A DNA stretch of 64,000 bases from Metarhizium brunneum (lineage: Eukaryota > Ascomycota > Sordariomycetes > Hypocreales > Clavicipitaceae), in contig NC_089423.1 of the NCBI RefSeq assembly GCF_013426205.1, forward strand, positions 682,001 to 746,000. Direction: 5' to 3'. Shown piece after piece: positions 42,901 to 52,285 of this stretch; positions within the stretch are counted from its first letter, which is position 1; every line of letters begins with the position of its first letter. The notes under the pieces are model-generated. The model was not told the DNA's origin. It was given only the letters and a program-made list of their open reading frames with translations, and searched no databases. A program made the translations under genes and the position numbers.

Positions 42901-45380
42901 ATCCGTTCGCCAGTATTCCTGATCTTTCAGTTGACATGACAAGGGAGATGCATAATCTTAGACTTGCTACTGCTGGCAAGGAGCCAGCGATGGACAACCC
43001 TGAGGAGCGAAGCTCACCAAGGAGCCCCCCTCGACGAGTGGTGAGCAGAGGATATGTAACCCTGTCACCCAGTCAGCATATGAGTCCTCAGGACGGGGCC
43101 TTCACGAACGAAGAAGTTGAAAAAGTCGAGGGTCTTTCCGACTATCGCAAAGGAGATTCTACGACCAAAACCCAAGCTGGCCACCACAGAGGGAGCAATG
43201 CTCCATCGTTGACGAAGCGCCGGAACCTTACCATCTCGTTCTCTTCACCCATTGCATCTGTGATACGGGACATATCTCTTGAAGACCTGGATAGTATTGA
43301 GGAATCGGACGACCGTGACGAGGCTAACAACGCTGAAGCATCAACTCATCGGTCACCGCACCGATCCTCGTCACAGGTGGAAGCTAAACCGAGGAAAGGC
43401 TCTCAGCATGTTCGCGCAAACCCCAGCCAGGCTCCATTGAGACAAGCATCTTTCCGTGGCCCAGCCTTTATCCCTCGTCCTGTATCTCGTATTGACGAGC
43501 AAGACGAAGAGAGCACTGTTGAGCTTGCAAATGAAGACCGCCAGCTTAGTGTCATTGGGGAGCAAAGCATGCTGAACCATAAGACGCCGGACGGACGGCG
43601 GGCCAGCCTGAGCTTTGTTTTCAGCCAAACACCAGGGAACAGGGCGCTCGCTCTATCCGCCGAAGATAGTGAATTTATCGGACGAAATGTTGGCAAGCTA
43701 TCGCTAAGCCCCCTCTCCGAGTTCACTCTCAACAATGCCGACCACTCTTTTGGATTTGAAGTCAGCTACGTCATGGGTCCTCGACACATGGCTACAGGGG
43801 ACGGCTCTAATAAAGTTTTGTCCATGACGATAAGAGAACTGGTGGACCGACTCAGTGAAGCAGAGCCGCATGAATCCTTTTGGGAAGATCTTTCGGAACT
43901 TGACCTCCATGACAAGCGTCTTGCCAGCCTTCACATGTTGGACGAATTTTGCGGCAAGTTGGTAACGCTGGATGTGTCGGGAAATAAGCTGAACCACTTG
44001 GAGGGCGTGCCTTCAACCATTCGAGAACTTAAGGTGTCTCAAAACTTTTTGACGGAGTTGACATCGTGGGATCATCTGATGAACCTGCAATATGTGGATA
44101 TTTCTGGCAATGAGGTGACGAGTCTGTCGGCTTTGAAGAACCTGGTCCACCTTCGAAGTATCAAGGCTGATAATAATCAGCTTACAAGTCTGGATGGCTT
44201 AGACGCTCACGATGGATTGTTGCATGTGCGGGCCAGGAACAACATGATTGAGGAAGTCGATTTTGCGGCGTCGCGATTTGTACGGCTTGAGGACCTGGAT
44301 TTGGGCGGCAATCGAATCAGCTCCGTGCAAAACTTGGACATGCTTCCGGCGCTGGCCCGTTTAAAGCTATCCAAGAACAAACTAACGGCTCTTCCCATGG
44401 CAGAGTGCATGAAGTCACTGCGACACCTTGATGTCAGTGACAATGAGTTGCTTGTGCTAGACATTGCTTCATTCCCCAGCCTCCATTCAATACACGCGGA
44501 TAGAAACCACATCAGCCAGGTATGTGGATTTGATCGAACTCGCCGGCTAGACAGTCTATCCCTTCGTGAGCAACGAGGAAAAACTCCACTGGATCTCGGC
44601 TTCTTATCCAGTGCATATGAAGTTCGCAAGCTATTTTTGTCAGGCAACTACATGCGAGAATTTGAGCCACGGGTCGACTTTCTCAACATGCAGCTTCTCG
44701 AGCTATCCAACTGCGGGCTGCAGCGCCTTCCGGACAAAATGGGCCAGTTGATGCCAAACTTGCGAACGCTGAACATCAACTTCAATGCGCTAAGTGACCT
44801 GTCGCCTCTGCAGTTCATCCCTCGACTCAAGAAGCTTCTCGCGGCGGGGAACAGACTGGCCGACTCGACGCGGGTAACACAATTGTTGACAGAGTTCCCC
44901 CATTTGACACGGCTTGATGTCCGCGACAACCCGGTGACGCTGGGATTCTACGCTCCGCTGCAAGTTCTGGTACCAACTGACGGCTCAGGCGTGGCGGATC
45001 CCTTTGTTCTGCCTGATGCCGACGTCGCTAGGGACGAGATGTTTGCAAGTAGGCTAGACGAGGCTACGAGGCTGCGGAGACGGCTGCACCAAGTCGTTCT
45101 CGTAGCGAGCTGTGGACGGTTACGAATGCTGGATGGTCTTGCCGTCCGCCGGCGAGAAGTCCTAGCACGAGATCAGATGCTGCAGACACTGATTAATGAC
45201 GGACTCGTTCCCGACCCGGAGCGGCCGCAGGTGCAAGAGAAGGAATCGGAGCCTATCGATGCGAATCTAAACGGTCCAGATGCAATTGACGAGGAGACCA
45301 TGGCAGATGAACAAGCTAGAGCACAGCTTGAGGAGGAAGCCGAAACAGCGTGGCACAATACCATTCACGAAAATCAGTAG
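39978..45380 (+). CDS. cdc11: Septation-initiation scaffold Cdc11/Nud1-type LRR protein
   Basis: A single exon of 1800 residues starting 'MAHAWLDSLSEDWVSQPGSD'. The N-terminal 1250 or so residues are largely disordered, with many SP/TP sites and short conserved-looking motifs. From about residue 1290 a leucine-rich repeat domain runs to about 1640, for example 'LVTLDVSGNKLNHLEGVPST', 'LQYVDISGNEVTSLSALKNL' and 'LRTLNINFNALSDLSPLQFI'. A capping region follows ('LRMLDGLAVRRREVLARDQM') and then an acidic tail. In fission yeast Cdc11 and in budding yeast Nud1 tether the septation/mitotic-exit kinase cascade to the spindle pole body; in aspergilli the counterpart controls septum formation. Domain order and length fit this family. 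The phosphosites and partners are not readable from sequence alone. Confidence 0.88.
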   Translation: MAHAWLDSLSEDWVSQPGSDASDGQLPPLPSPDEIETPQIKQFPSRIPRRAGNRSSLPSVDSNSPHVLSERSANDINVSIKRLPSKLSQEVSADVSRSISNETDGSVVHNRVPSQGSPDKNSETPEWKRRLVYGDVAYGEQRDLFCSAAVGLQDMFKPPQEGEEESGLGGDTSQHVDMTMPSSPPTYPQPVTDEDLDGFPDFDEDEEYPEDVTPSPSPRRLQKEIKYKLNESSPIPDSRKSGQPRVDDTLEHQTEHDISRDESCLTAPLDKEAASRKPSGQSDTRNEDFSPILIGKHNGTNGNVNFAPIEVPVDQLWQKLERLRVNQLLLDSQANHQAGIDASPRPPANMETTEDYIQNGGFINVRRGGRSGDGSFYNRGLSSELGADTSQMFPEESLQASTPKEFPSVRTLGTNPYPTFQITQSPSLPRAPFPSPEKKQLVPEQTRPPATSPLKLFGPYDTFTNQTLLRRISQFEETSGSPSQRSTTSDVIDHHPEDESALSASTLQRRNISKFGGGDLDGFEFQGDISDEIYEDSDVVGKENVAPNEPSLPSYPLRGIQAQDSSPDGYSGLVIERKRSKNETPSRVRDGETPISSNGASVTSGSPRRDLGSESKRPRTSPSKHPTPKRRRTLHRSDIAFGRESKEEAADTTHLQMHSLSSSKKRKDALPGNFEVADPNILASRPMLQPRSPTSSRGSSASYGQAQKSHLRNPANELPTPPSDAPTETDRKPSIRTQDFVDQAAQIMAMIRNQVQPELASLEESEEYIEAEDRRPSSGAESYQDSTSEPFSRPPSREGHPISWVPPRQDDPELANRLKQYEEFSDMGDVISSSVRSLGLAKNAMPASQDPTRRIDGGNQLRSNIMPIPVRGEVISDLPNVRITTNPLANAEQGSSSQEYPSHSSNRSTSQTYPSASSRGSESRRTIMPESVSHLIPDRVGSMCLDKDKKVWIKRKESVSVPECDILPSEDSEEDPFASIPDLSVDMTREMHNLRLATAGKEPAMDNPEERSSPRSPPRRVVSRGYVTLSPSQHMSPQDGAFTNEEVEKVEGLSDYRKGDSTTKTQAGHHRGSNAPSLTKRRNLTISFSSPIASVIRDISLEDLDSIEESDDRDEANNAEASTHRSPHRSSSQVEAKPRKGSQHVRANPSQAPLRQASFRGPAFIPRPVSRIDEQDEESTVELANEDRQLSVIGEQSMLNHKTPDGRRASLSFVFSQTPGNRALALSAEDSEFIGRNVGKLSLSPLSEFTLNNADHSFGFEVSYVMGPRHMATGDGSNKVLSMTIRELVDRLSEAEPHESFWEDLSELDLHDKRLASLHMLDEFCGKLVTLDVSGNKLNHLEGVPSTIRELKVSQNFLTELTSWDHLMNLQYVDISGNEVTSLSALKNLVHLRSIKADNNQLTSLDGLDAHDGLLHVRARNNMIEEVDFAASRFVRLEDLDLGGNRISSVQNLDMLPALARLKLSKNKLTALPMAECMKSLRHLDVSDNELLVLDIASFPSLHSIHADRNHISQVCGFDRTRRLDSLSLREQRGKTPLDLGFLSSAYEVRKLFLSGNYMREFEPRVDFLNMQLLELSNCGLQRLPDKMGQLMPNLRTLNINFNALSDLSPLQFIPRLKKLLAAGNRLADSTRVTQLLTEFPHLTRLDVRDNPVTLGFYAPLQVLVPTDGSGVADPFVLPDADVARDEMFASRLDEATRLRRRLHQVVLVASCGRLRMLDGLAVRRREVLARDQMLQTLINDGLVPDPERPQVQEKESEPIDANLNGPDAIDEETMADEQARAQLEEEAETAWHNTIHENQ

Positions 45381-47168
45381 CAAAGCAGAGAAGACAGACT
45401 ATACAGGACATGGCAAGTAAAAGAGAACGTGGAAGGCGAGAAGGAGCATGGCGTTTGGATTGCTTCTGCAAATGCATTTTGTTACTGGGCGCAACATGGC
45501 CGGTTGGATTAGGGTAATTTGGGCATTGTGTTTATAGTCTTTGCACATGGTTGGGAAAGTGTATGAGTAGCTGGTATTCAATGATGAGTTATGAGTTATT
45601 CAGCGTCGAATCAGGTGATGCGTAAAGATTCCGTGCCATTTATCATGGGGGGTCTGATTGGCCTCAAACTGCATAATGGATGATGATGACATGGATCACG
45701 GAGGCTGGGGTGAGCGAAGGTTGATTGGGGGCCCGACAGACTGGTCAGGCAAAGACAGGGCTGAAGATGCTTGTTTGCATGTCTCATTGTGGAGAAGGGA
45801 GGCGGCGAGCCTGCATAGCATCGAGAATATCCGTGCATCAGCGACCTGTTCCGGGCCTCTTTTCCCCTTCATGACAAAGGGGGAAGGTCAAAGGGCGCGA
45901 GGGTGGTATTTTCGCAAGCTCCTTGGTTTTGTTTTTTTCCCTTCTCTTGGTGCCAGTGTAATCACAGCGCATGCCGGCGCCTGACGATTTGCCCAGGGAG
46001 AAAACGGGCGGCGCGGATTCCAGGGGCAGCCGGTAGTTAACACGGTGTTCAGTCGGCCCTTGTTCACGGCTTGTCTCATGTCGTGGCTGGCCTCGTTGGA
46101 ACGGACGGGGCGCACAGGGGTCGTGACTGTGGCGGGGACGGGCGGCTGGCTGAAGCGTGAGAAAAGAAGAAGAAAGAAAAGAAAATTGCGAATTGTGAAA
46201 CTTTTGTTGGTCGCGAATGACGAGTAGACTATTTTGGTGGTTTTTGGTGCGCGTGGAAAACGGGTTTGCATGTCGGCCATGGCACACGGAGTAGAGATGG
46301 GCGCCCGCGCTGGCTGTCACAATCACGTCACGGGCGCTACGGACGGGCTTTGCAGCAGTCGCGCGCGTGGCCGGCATGCGTACATGTATGCCGGGGGTTG
46401 CACTGGGTAGAATGAAATGGCTGAGTCGTGGTGTTGAAGGCGATGGGATGCCAGAGCAGAGCGCTCAAGTGCCGGCCAGCACACGGGACGCTCCTTCCCC
46501 AGCATTGGAATACAGAGCATTTGATCGCTCCTTCCCGCGCTTGTCTCGTCGCGCTAGCATGCACCAGACGAAATCTGTGCGAGACTGCATCTCGCACTGC
46601 GGCTGCTCTGGTCTTTGGTTCCCCACACGTAGACGCCACTGTCAAGGGAAGGAGTGGCGCCGCCGTCAACTCAAACGGCAGTCGCCATGCAGAAACACGA
46701 GCATGACTGACGAGTCCACTTCCACTTCCGCTTCCGCTTCGACTTGCCTCTGACGGACTCCATTCATGCGCTTTATTGCCCGCGACCATCCCTCGAATCC
46801 CACGCGCTCCAGCTCTTGCACCCCTTTGCAAACATTTGCTACGCGACCGTCACCATCGTCTTCTTCTTCTCGTTGTTGGTGAATGCCCACATCCGCTACT
46901 AAAAGCTGTCACATGGACAGGCTTGCAGCCTCTCAGCCAGTCGTTCTCGCTTCGACCACCACACCTGGCACACAACGCGGTCCTCAACAATAAAGCTCGC
47001 ATAAGAAAAACAACGACTCAAACGAACAAACCAGTACCGAGGACAGTCCTCTGCCCTCTCGACATGCACCTCTGTCGGGGAGGGACATAGCCACATCTGC
47101 TTTGAACAACCACCACACTTTTGTGCATTGTCGATACCACTACCGCACCACAAAGCTCCCCTTGAGCG
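45381..47168. other. Intergenic, upstream of TBC gene
   Basis: 1.8 kb between two genes on the same strand. The last 400 bp are pyrimidine- and CAC-rich, typical of a promoter/leader, and may hold 5'-UTR sequence of the TBC gene. Overlapping short frames at 45838-46831 lack any recognisable protein signature. No RNA gene or mobile element is seen. Confidence 0.45.
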
Positions 47169-50100
47169 ATGGACACGACGGCAGAACCCACGTCGTCATG
47201 TCATCTTGAGCGTTCATTCTCGCAGCACAGCGTAGCATCTACGCGTTCCATCCGAAGTACTAGAAGTAACCGGAGCACCACGCTGCGTGCTGGTCGCAGT
47301 CGCCGGCTCCTCAGTCAGCCAAATGGCTCAGCAAGCAGTATCGCTGCGAGCGACAAGTCTTTGACGAGCTTTCCTAGTTTCAGCCCCGACCCTACTGATG
47401 CGAACCTTTTCCACAACAAAGAGGAGCGCCTCAAAACGGCCACTCAGGATTCAGAGAATAGCCGTATGAGGAACCTCAGCAACAGAGGTCTCTCCATAGT
47501 CGACAGTCTGACAGGCAAGAACGCGTCTCGCGATGCCTTGTTTGAGGATGCTCCACTGCGACAATCGATCCCGGGCGCGTTACACCGGGCTGATGATAGT
47601 CACATCGAGCGGCTGATTTCCCGGCATGGAGCGGTCCCGCTCGTTCGTCAAATTGCCGAAGACTTGGCGCAGAGGGATGTTCAAATTGCTGCGCTTCGTC
47701 GACGAGCCGATGAGCGGGAGCGAGCGCTCAGGAAAATTGTTAGGGAATGTGGTCTGTCAAACATGGACCTGGAGAACCGGCTCAAGACGGTCGAGGCTGA
47801 GATGCGATCCAATGAACGCAGACATAGCGATGGGGAGAATGGGCTGACGGATCTCATGAGCGATGCGATGCAAGATACCATGACAGCGCATGTATACGGA
47901 GAAACGGAGCGAAGAGACGCTACAGTTCGCGCAGGCGGCAATAGCAAGGGAACCATTCGTGGATGGAAGGAATACCTCTGGGGAGGCGGAACTGCAAAAC
48001 GAGGAACCCGTGCGAGCAGTGTCAGTGTCAATGGCGAGGACGCCAACCCGGCTACTATAGTGCGCTCACAGTCAAGCATGGACAGGCGACCGACAATCCA
48101 GGACGATCTATTCACTCCTCCGCCGGAACCCAACACAACCACAAACCCGACCAGTTCAAGCCGCGCTTCTAGTGTCCATTCCACAGCAGCCTCTGAGCGG
48201 AAGTCGTCGGTTTCTCTGGCAAGCCTCGCCTTGCGGCTCGTAGCTGGAGGCACCGCGACCCCGCGAGATGCCGAAGTCAGAGGCAGAGCTGTGAGTGCAT
48301 CTGTTCGCGACGCCTCCAGAGCAGGATCAACTGCCAGTATTCGGACAGCCCAGTCTGCGCGGGTTGCGTCCATGGCTGGAAACCCCAAGGCCTTGATGGC
48401 CATGCGGCGGACTTCTCAGACACCACAACCCTTGACTAGCACAAAACCACAAGCACAAGACATGTGGAGGAATATGGCGAGCAGCCCACCGGATGCCATC
48501 AATGCACGCCAGGAAAGTTGCGGCCCTGTTGAGATGGATGCTATTTTGCCACCCGAATCGCAACCTCCCACTTTATCCCATATCTATCAGAACAATGCCC
48601 AAGGCGAGTTTCTAACGGATAGATTTGGGTTCATCTACGATCAGCGCCGGAAGAGGAGACAGCGGGAAGCGGCACATATGGCAGATCAGATCAAAGGCGG
48701 CCGGACTGAGATGCTCACCAACGGCCGCACCGGCATATCTCCAAATCTTGTTGAAGGGCTTCCAAGCCCTAAATGGAGCGTCTCAAGTGGTGGCAGACCT
48801 GGCAGCCCCAGCAGCCACGAGGAACGAATCGAAGATGACAGCAAGCCGAAGCGATGGCAGGATTATCTGAAGATTGCTACTTTTCCTACTGAGCTGTTGA
48901 GCCATACACCAAGTGTTAGTGCGTCTGCACTGGAGGTATTGGAGGGCACTGGTGTCTTGACTCCCGAAATTCACGAGCCGGAACCGTTCAAGGGACCGAG
49001 TATTATGCCCACAACCGCTGGTTTGGTTCTTCCGCAGCCAAGCACGACAACTGCAGTTGACAATGAAACCACACAGCCCGCAGAGAGGGACGCAAACGTC
49101 ACTGCGGTTGTCACGGAAGACACGGAGCCGGTGAAGCTACTACTGGAACAGCTTAGCGATGTTCACGACGCATTGCAGCGCGACAAGACGGTGAAATGGA
49201 ACGATTTTCTCCGCAAGGTGAGAGCCGAGCGCCGACGTGAAGGCCAGGCTGCCGTGGCAGCCGCTGCAGCGGTCGCTGAGGCTCGTTTCGAGACACCTGC
49301 AGTGATTCTTCCCGAGACTCGGGTGGCAGACGGTGAAATCATTGGCATCTCGGGCCTTGGGAACAAGGGCAAGGTGGGCCGGGCCAAGTGGAACGAATTC
49401 AAGTCACTGGTGCTTGGCGGCATACCCGTTGCATTTCGCGCCAAGGTCTGGTCTGAATGTTCTGGCGCAAATGGACTGCGCGTTCCCGGATACTACGAGG
49501 ACCTTGTCGCACAAAACGGCGAGGATGATGACGCGGCAGTGGTCAGCCAGATTCAAATGGATATTCACCGAACGCTGACAGACAACATTTTTTTTCGAAA
49601 GGGCCCAGGAGTACAGAAGCTGAACGAACTGCTCCTTGCGTACTCGCGCCGGAACAAGGATGTTGGATACTGCCAGGGCATGAACTTGATTGCGGCGAAT
49701 CTTCTCCTCATCATGCCGTCGGCAGAAGAAGCGTTTTGGATTCTGGCATCAATTATTGAAAGCATTCTACCCCACGGCTACTACGACCAATCGCTCATGG
49801 CGTCGCGGGCCGACCAGCAAGTGCTGCGGCAATTTGTGTCGACGGTGCTTCCCAAACTGTCAGCGCATCTCGACTCGCTTTCGATCGAGCTTGAGGCGTT
49901 GACATTCCAGTGGTTCCTGTCGGTATTTACTGACTGTCTTTGCGCCGAGGCCCTTTTCCGGGTGTGGGATGTGGTGCTGTGTACTAATGACGGGAGCACG
50001 TTTCTCTTCCAGATTGCGCTGGCGTTGCTGAAGCTGAATGAGCAGAATCTTTTGCAATGCGACACGCCGGCAGGAGTCTACACATACATCAACCACCACA

Positions 50101-50321
50101 TGACGGAACACGCGATTAGCATTGACGGCTTGATTCAAGCTGGCGAAGCACTGCGACGAGTTGTGCGGCGCGAGGATATTGAGCAGCGGCGGAACAAGGC
50201 GATACAGGCGGAGAAGGACATGCTGGCCGAACGAGATGGCAATGCTCAGAAGAGGACGGCCCAGAAGGCAGCGGAGGACGAGGGATTGAGTGTCGAGGAG
50301 CCACGGCCGATGGAAGCCTAA
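47169..50321 (+). CDS. TBC-domain Rab GTPase-activating protein
   Basis: A single exon of 1050 residues. The first 680 are mostly low complexity (Ser/Arg-rich start, a possible coiled coil around 'IAALRRRADERERALRKIVR'). The TBC domain spans about residues 735-970: 'LVLGGIPVAFRAKVW', the arginine finger in 'QMDIHRTLTDN' (about 798), the glutamine finger in 'DVGYCQGMNLIAANLLLIMP' (about 833), and 'LEALTFQWFLSVFTDCL'. A charged helical tail follows. The catalytic Arg and Gln are both present, so it should be an active RabGAP that turns off a Ypt/Rab GTPase in vesicle traffic. It resembles the fungal Gyp-type proteins with C-terminal TBC domains. The Rab partner is not determined. Confidence 0.9.
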   Translation: MDTTAEPTSSCHLERSFSQHSVASTRSIRSTRSNRSTTLRAGRSRRLLSQPNGSASSIAASDKSLTSFPSFSPDPTDANLFHNKEERLKTATQDSENSRMRNLSNRGLSIVDSLTGKNASRDALFEDAPLRQSIPGALHRADDSHIERLISRHGAVPLVRQIAEDLAQRDVQIAALRRRADERERALRKIVRECGLSNMDLENRLKTVEAEMRSNERRHSDGENGLTDLMSDAMQDTMTAHVYGETERRDATVRAGGNSKGTIRGWKEYLWGGGTAKRGTRASSVSVNGEDANPATIVRSQSSMDRRPTIQDDLFTPPPEPNTTTNPTSSSRASSVHSTAASERKSSVSLASLALRLVAGGTATPRDAEVRGRAVSASVRDASRAGSTASIRTAQSARVASMAGNPKALMAMRRTSQTPQPLTSTKPQAQDMWRNMASSPPDAINARQESCGPVEMDAILPPESQPPTLSHIYQNNAQGEFLTDRFGFIYDQRRKRRQREAAHMADQIKGGRTEMLTNGRTGISPNLVEGLPSPKWSVSSGGRPGSPSSHEERIEDDSKPKRWQDYLKIATFPTELLSHTPSVSASALEVLEGTGVLTPEIHEPEPFKGPSIMPTTAGLVLPQPSTTTAVDNETTQPAERDANVTAVVTEDTEPVKLLLEQLSDVHDALQRDKTVKWNDFLRKVRAERRREGQAAVAAAAAVAEARFETPAVILPETRVADGEIIGISGLGNKGKVGRAKWNEFKSLVLGGIPVAFRAKVWSECSGANGLRVPGYYEDLVAQNGEDDDAAVVSQIQMDIHRTLTDNIFFRKGPGVQKLNELLLAYSRRNKDVGYCQGMNLIAANLLLIMPSAEEAFWILASIIESILPHGYYDQSLMASRADQQVLRQFVSTVLPKLSAHLDSLSIELEALTFQWFLSVFTDCLCAEALFRVWDVVLCTNDGSTFLFQIALALLKLNEQNLLQCDTPAGVYTYINHHMTEHAISIDGLIQAGEALRRVVRREDIEQRRNKAIQAEKDMLAERDGNAQKRTAQKAAEDEGLSVEEPRPMEA

Positions 50322-50638
50322 ATGCACAGGATAAAGAGGTGGTTGGATAGAGCTGGCTAGATGATACCCACATATATATCCTTTGTCTATTTCTTGTCTA
50401 GTGTCATATAAAACGTTCCATGTTTATATGTAGCTCGTAAGCAGCGGGGACCTGCCGTGAAGCGTGGTTTTGCAGCGGTCAGCAGTCACGTCGGACCATG
50501 ATTCTAACGTAACACGGCAGGCAACCAACGCCTGTCACCCAGGCGGCTGATATCCCATTTATTGAAATACACGCCATACATGTAGCCGTGTGTCATGATG
50601 GTCAAATTTCTATTCCTTGTTTCCCTCTATTTTCCCCT
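50322..50638. other. Convergent 3' spacer, nothing seen
   Basis: A 317-bp interval between the 3' ends of the TBC and enoyl-CoA isomerase genes. It holds AT-rich polyadenylation-type sequence (about 50370-50430) and no gene. Confidence 0.5.
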
Positions 50639-51523
50639 TCACAGCTTAGATTTGTTCTCCTTGTTCCACTGCTCAAACCACACCTTTCCAAACTCCTTCC
50701 GCTCGCCGTCGAGCCTCTGGTCCTCGTTGAAGCGGGCCTCCTCCCTGTCGACGCCCTCCTTGCGCAGCTCCTTGAGCAGGTCCTTGTGCAGCTCCGTCTT
50801 GATGACGCCGTAGACGCCGGCTTTCGCCTTCTCCGTCAGCTGGCGCTCGGCGATGAAGCGCAGGGCGTCGTCGAGCGAGGCGGCCGTGGCGTCGGCGAGC
50901 CCGTACTCGACGGCCTGCTGGCCCGTGAAGCGGCGGCCCTCGAGGGCCACGGTGCGGTAGGCCTGCGGCGCCAGGCGGTGCCGGAAGATGGCGGCCATGG
51001 GGGGCTTGAGCGGCGCCCCGAAGAGAACCTCGTTCAGGCAGAGGAAGCCCTTGGGGTCTGGGGCCAGGCGGTAGTCGTGGGCTTGCGCGAGCATCAGGCC
51101 GCCGGCGAAGGTGTGTCCGTTGAGGAGGGCGACCGTGGGCATCGGGTACCTGTTTTTTTTTACAGTTTGGTTAGTGAAATGTCAAGAGGTAGAAAGGGGG
51201 GGAACGACTTGCGTTAGGAGGCGCGTCCACAGGTCGAAGAAGAGCTGCCAGAAGCCGTCGGTGTTGATGGCGTGCTCGAGGTCCAGGCCGTTGGAGTAGA
51301 ACTTGGGGATGCCGCTGGTGGTGACGACGACACCGGGGGTGTAGCCGCCGAACTCGAGGATGTCGAGGGCCTGGAGGAGGGCGCGGCAGAACGCGGTCGT
51401 GAGGCGGTTGTCCGGGGGGGAGACGAAGGTGAGCAGGTAGACTTGGGGCTGCGGCTGGGTGGCGGTGATGGAGCCGCCTGGGTGGGCGCCGCAGGGGGGG
51501 ATGGGCACGGTGAAGAGGGACAT
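50639..51523 (-). CDS. Peroxisomal enoyl-CoA isomerase/hydratase (crotonase family)
   Basis: Two exons, 51523-51213 and 51149-50639, give 273 residues. The intron begins GCAAGT and ends CAG; only this GC-AG junction restores '[20 protein letters not shown]'. Crotonase elements are the oxyanion-hole segments 'FYSNGLDLEHAIN' and '[20 protein letters not shown]', then 'CLNEVLFGAPL', where the Glu fits the catalytic position of delta3,delta2-enoyl-CoA isomerases. The protein ends in SKL, the canonical PTS1 peroxisome signal. It most likely acts in peroxisomal beta-oxidation of unsaturated fatty acids. Hydratase activity cannot be excluded, since only one acidic catalytic residue is evident. The frame extends 50 codons upstream with proline-rich text; 'MSLFTVPIP' is the family-like start. 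Confidence 0.9.
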
Positions 51524-52285
51524 TGTTGGAGGCGGGATGACGCTGGTGAGGATTGGGTAGAGATGGGGGGGACAGGGAGAGTGGGATGCGAGTTGAGATA
51601 TAGGATGGGTTTTTGGCGTTGAGCTGGGAGCCTCGGCTTGTGATTGCGACGGACCCGCTCCGGCGTCAGACACGGGGGGACGGGGACGGGGGTGGATCCG
51701 TCCACATGTCAGGCCGGCAGTGCTGCGCCGCGCAGGACTGCCGGCGTTTTCATGGTGAATTCCCCGCGGGTTGGGGATAGGGCAGAGTATGGGAGGCTGT
51801 GCCTGGCTGGTGTCGACTTGGTGATTGATTCGTGTGCTGTCTGGTAGTGCTTGGCCTTAGGTCTACCCGAGAGGGGGCCGAGGTGCCGTGTACTTGCCCA
51901 AACGGGAGTCCGTCGGGCGATAGAATAATCGCCCCGGGCCACATACAATACATAAATAATGTCTGGTCGCACGCTTGGCGCGGCGCGGCGGCAGGTACAT
52001 GGTGCGCGAGCAGCTGGCCATTACGTCGATGCGGCTCTTACACCACCTCGCCTACGCTGGTGCCTAAAATAAATTCATGCTAATTACCACGGTATCAGGC
52101 GTTCATAATTAAGCCCCTTTTTGCCTTGACGTCCAGAACCTGCTCCACTTTCCCGAAGCAGAGCTACCCCTGCAGCCTGTCACTCAATCTGCTTCACCCC
52201 ACCAGCTCAAAGCTGTCCTCAACCACATGAAGCCTTCACATCCAACCACCTCTCCAACGTCCATGACGCTCCCATCGCCGCCGTC
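51524..52285. promoter_or_regulatory. Divergent promoter region enoyl-CoA isomerase / alg2
   Basis: A 762-bp spacer between divergent genes. The part near 51524-51720 lies in the upstream reading-frame extension of the isomerase gene and is C/T-rich on the minus strand. No specific motif can be named with confidence. Confidence 0.35.

Noticed and set aside
50588..51217. 209-codon + strand frame opposite the isomerase gene
   Set aside because: Antisense shadow of a GC3-rich coding exon; the minus strand has the crotonase motifs and the SKL end.
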